Shown: positions 61,805 to 64,000 of the stretch, piece after piece
How the letters are laid out: each line of letters opens with the position of its first letter
How positions within the stretch are numbered: the first letter of the stretch is position 1
Translations under genes and position numbers: made by a program
The notes under the pieces: generated by a model
The model's database searches: none
What the model saw: only the letters and a program-made list of their open reading frames with translations
Told to the model about the DNA's origin: nothing
From: Gammaproteobacteria bacterium
GTDB taxonomy: Bacteria > Pseudomonadota > Gammaproteobacteria > GRL18
Direction of reading: 5' to 3'
DNA: 64,000 nt
Assembly: GCA_016744995.1 (NCBI GenBank)
Contig: JADGDG010000001.1
Coordinates: forward strand, 987,311-1,051,310

Positions 61805-62105
61805 TACTGCCTTTTTCTTGTTTGGAACATGCTATGTACAGTTCACCAGACGTTATTAAATCTTCAACAGTATGTTGTATTACATCTTTAGATAAAGTTT
61901 CAACAAGAATCATATCAGATGCCCATAAATATAATCCACTTCTACATTCACCAGTGTTTCTATTTTTCTTAAACAATGATTTGATATTAGTCAGAGTAAA
62001 AAAAGTTGCATAGTAAACATCTCCATCCAGACTAATTTCAACATCCACATTATCATCATAAATATCAAATTCATCACTTGTAATTAATAGCTCAAACGTT
62101 ATCAT
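61767..62105 (-). CDS. putative immunity protein for the HINT-linked CdiA toxin (cassette 1)
   Basis: 112 aa from ATG 62105 (preferred over one five codons upstream that overlaps the toxin). Acidic N-terminal half (ITSDEFDIYDDNVDVEISLDGDVYYATFF), then RSGLYLWASDMILVETLS, resembling immunity proteins of CDI systems. The last residues (after IACSKQEKG) run into the remnant of cassette 2, so the natural C-terminus may have been altered by the junction. It starts 4 bases after the toxin stop. Confidence 0.7.
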   Translation of the reverse strand: MITFELLITSDEFDIYDDNVDVEISLDGDVYYATFFTLTNIKSLFKKNRNTGECRSGLYLWASDMILVETLSKDVIQHTVEDLITSGELYIACSKQEKGSKELIQGQSSMIK

Positions 62106-62109
62106 AAGA

Positions 62110-64000
62110 TCAGTTTCCAAATGTTTTTAATACTTCTTTAATCACAGCACTTTCATTAGCTTTATTAGACTTGCCTAAAATATCTATGCTATTTTCTAAT
62201 TGTCTGAAAAACACCCTGGCACCATCACGACCACGTGCATATGAAATTCCACTTCCTAATGACTTTGAACCAATCCCAGGATTCAAATTACCTGCTTTGA
62301 GCTGTGCTGTAAGTTTATCGATACCTATTTGATGAGATTTTCCCGCAAACTCAGCTTCTTTAATCAGCTTCGGGCTTTCCTTAATACTTGAAGTCAATCC
62401 ACCACATTGATTATGAACCCAAGCTCCGTCAGAACCGACAAAATAAGTGTGATAATCAGCCACTTCAAAATTGTAAGTAGTATGTTGCTCAGTATCAGGA
62501 ATAATTAAATTAACAATTAAAAAATCATCATTCAAGCTAAGAATGTGATCGCCTTCTTGAAGTTCCCCTGCCCGAACCCATTCCTTTCCATCAACCCAAA
62601 ACGGATGTTCAGGTGTCGCACCAAGAACTTCTGTTTTACCGTTACTATTAACTAAAGTGATATTGAGGACAGACTTGTCTTCATTACGGAATAATTCAAT
62701 GACAGGCTTCCAAGTTGTCTCTCCTGTTAGTTCATCTTTCGACGCAATAAGATCGCCAACTTCAATTTCTTCGATAGGTTTCAGTCCATTCTGAGTATGT
62801 ATAGGTGTACCTTCAACAAAGCATAGTTTAGCTGCACTCTTTGCACCAACACTGCCCCCAGGCACTTTCCCAGAGTTCTTAAGCGCAGACTTTCCAGTCA
62901 CACCCAGTCCAGAGCCCTCAAGCGCTACTTCACCGGCAACAAGACCCAGCTCGTTAACACATAAAACGGGATTAAGCAGACAGCTGTCCATGGCAGTCAA
63001 GGCATAGGGTGCTACGGCATAGGCCGCAAGACTCGCAGCTAATACTTTGGCAACCGGTGCACCGGCGCTGTTATTACGGGTTTCTACTTCCTGTGGTGTT
63101 AAACCTGAACCACTGTAGAGCTGAGCATTGGCAAAAGTCTGAGGATTATTGTATACCACATCCCAATTAATATCAGAGGTTTTATAATCCTCGGGTGTTA
63201 CATCAATAAAATTGTGCCCCAGATAGCTGATGGCCAGCTCATCTTGTCGGTAGCCATCGTCAATCGTCGTCTGCTTATCTGCAACACGTGTCATGGTACG
63301 GATAAGACGTGCTTCTGCCTGAGCCTCAGTAAGAATGACGCCTCTTTGTTTTGCAAAGCGTTGAAAGCCTTCTGCCTGTGCTTTTATTGCATCCACTTCT
63401 CTTTGATGCAACTGGCGATTAAAGGCATCGGCAGTCCCGGCAATGTTCATGCCCACCTGAGCTTTTTCACCGGTCAGTTGAGCCGTCACCCCGCCCACAA
63501 TAGTGGCTAGTTGTTGATGCAGCTGGTTTTTCAGCTGCTGGTTGAGTTGTTGATTGGCAAGATTTAGGTTATTGGTACCTGAAGGCGCCAGCTTTTCCGT
63601 TAATGCCCCCGCTAATGCCTGACTGGCCCCGGCCACCAGAGCCCCGGTTTTAAAATCACTGCCGGTGGCCTGTGCCATCAACCCGCCGGCAATGGCGTGC
63701 AGGGCCACTTTATAGGCGCCGCCTTCGGCCCACTGGCTGACCTGACTTTGCCAATAAAGTTGTTTGTCCTGATTGCCGCTATTGCTGGCAATCTGGTGTT
63801 GTTTGAGTGCCTGGGTGAGTTGCTTCTGGGCAATATCCCCCACCACCTGAAAAGCAAACTGGCTTAAGCTCTGATTGATGTCCTGCCCCGTCAGTGTCGC
63901 GCTGCCGGCGTGCAGGCCGGCTTTGAGTATCAGGGCACTGGGATTGATGCCTTGCAGGGACTGGCTCAGTGATGAGGCGATTGAGGGGTTGGCGGCTATG
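62110..64000 (-). CDS. CdiA/filamentous-haemagglutinin-like toxin, C-terminal part with HINT domain (5' end outside window)
   Basis: Open to the right edge, about 630 residues visible. N-terminal visible part: the Ala/Gly-rich pre-toxin region shared with cassette 6. Then a segment with YAVAPYALTAMDSCL, a pre-toxin HINT (intein-like) domain starting at CFVEGTPIHTQNG and ending DGAWVHNQCGG, with PEHPFWV as the internal His block, and a C-terminal tip (IGIDKLTAQLKAGNLNPGIG, YARGRDGARVFFRQL, DILGKSNKANESAVIKEVL). The tip looks RelE-like in its end pattern, suggesting RNase activity (inference). The HINT domain should release the tip by self-cleavage. This is the only module possibly linked to an intact secretion gene. 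Confidence 0.85.
   Translation of the reverse strand, partial: IAANPSIASSLSQSLQGINPSALILKAGLHAGSATLTGQDINQSLSQFAFQVVGDIAQKQLTQALKQHQIASNSGNQDKQLYWQSQVSQWAEGGAYKVALHAIAGGLMAQATGSDFKTGALVAGASQALAGALTEKLAPSGTNNLNLANQQLNQQLKNQLHQQLATIVGGVTAQLTGEKAQVGMNIAGTADAFNRQLHQREVDAIKAQAEGFQRFAKQRGVILTEAQAEARLIRTMTRVADKQTTIDDGYRQDELAISYLGHNFIDVTPEDYKTSDINWDVVYNNPQTFANAQLYSGSGLTPQEVETRNNSAGAPVAKVLAASLAAYAVAPYALTAMDSCLLNPVLCVNELGLVAGEVALEGSGLGVTGKSALKNSGKVPGGSVGAKSAAKLCFVEGTPIHTQNGLKPIEEIEVGDLIASKDELTGETTWKPVIELFRNEDKSVLNITLVNSNGKTEVLGATPEHPFWVDGKEWVRAGELQEGDHILSLNDDFLIVNLIIPDTEQHTTYNFEVADYHTYFVGSDGAWVHNQCGGLTSSIKESPKLIKEAEFAGKSHQIGIDKLTAQLKAGNLNPGIGSKSLGSGISYARGRDGARVFFRQLENSIDILGKSNKANESAVIKEVLKTFGN
63405..64000 (-). 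repeat. pre-toxin repeat copy A (active cdiA end)
   Basis: Matches copy B with a few percent differences and probably continues past the window edge. Long near-identical direct repeats in the same orientation allow recombination that would swap the toxin tip of the long cdiA gene for the displaced cassette 6. Confidence 0.85.

Noticed and set aside
55466..64000. Transposons or prophage as the source of the toxin array
   Set aside because: No transposase, integrase or terminal inverted repeats were recognised; repeated pre-toxin blocks explain the array better.

Overview
The window looks like a chromosomal segment of a low-to-moderate GC gammaproteobacterium with a respiratory, c-type-cytochrome-rich lifestyle. 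The main pointers are: the engB / cytochrome c5 / cytochrome c4 / resB / ccsB / dsbA / diguanylate cyclase order, which resembles the block found in Pseudomonas and relatives; an Isp-type uptake [NiFe] hydrogenase of the kind described in Thiocapsa and other sulfur-metabolising bacteria; and a DsrC/TusE-family protein in the same gene string. A sulfur-oxidising gammaproteobacterium is my best guess, but no dsrAB or sox gene is present to prove it.

Region 1 (1-9.0 kb, + strand): the C-terminal part of a sensor histidine kinase, a stand-alone receiver and a REC-GAF-PAS-GGDEF-EAL protein form a signalling operon. They are followed by a beta-carbonic anhydrase, a Rieske-like protein without the canonical cluster ligands, an acetyltransferase, a DUF1353-like protein and a membrane MASE1-like/degenerate GGDEF/EAL protein. 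Region 2 (9.06-28.8 kb): a divergent hydrogenase locus. hypCABDFE reads left on the minus strand. Reading right are a maturation protease, a HupH-type protein, hynS-isp1-isp2-hynL, an unknown 150-aa protein, a DsrC-like protein and a pentapeptide-repeat protein, then an RND efflux pair and a CPA2 antiporter, all tightly spaced. Isp1/Isp2 resemble DsrM/DsrK, so a route from H2 to a DsrC-type thiol/disulfide is plausible.

Region 3 (28.9-36.7 kb): a 95-aa charged protein, an MksF-MksE-MksB (JetA-JetB-JetC-like) SMC condensin operon with no JetD/MksG nuclease beside it, and a membrane diguanylate cyclase. Region 4 (36.7-47.3 kb): hopJ, a thrombospondin-C-like secreted protein with a PEP-CTERM-like tail, a small membrane protein, a candidate sRNA convergent with engB, then the cytochrome c and cytochrome maturation block, dsbA and a diguanylate cyclase with a hexapeptide-repeat linker. 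Region 5 (47.3-55.5 kb): cobU-cobT-cobC-cobS (nucleotide loop assembly of cobalamin), a META-domain protein, a TPR-like protein, a GAF-winged-helix regulator, a lipoprotein cytochrome c, a helix-hairpin-helix protein, a response-regulator remnant and another diguanylate cyclase.

Region 6 (55.5-64 kb, minus strand): the C-terminal end of a CdiA/filamentous-haemagglutinin-like polymorphic toxin with a HINT domain enters from the right edge. A graveyard or reservoir of six displaced toxin-tip/immunity pairs and one pre-toxin remnant follows it. Repeated pre-toxin segments and recurring junction sequences show how this array was probably built. It is the most unusual part of the window together with the hydrogenase/DsrC-like operon. 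No tRNA, rRNA, CRISPR array, transposase or origin was recognised.
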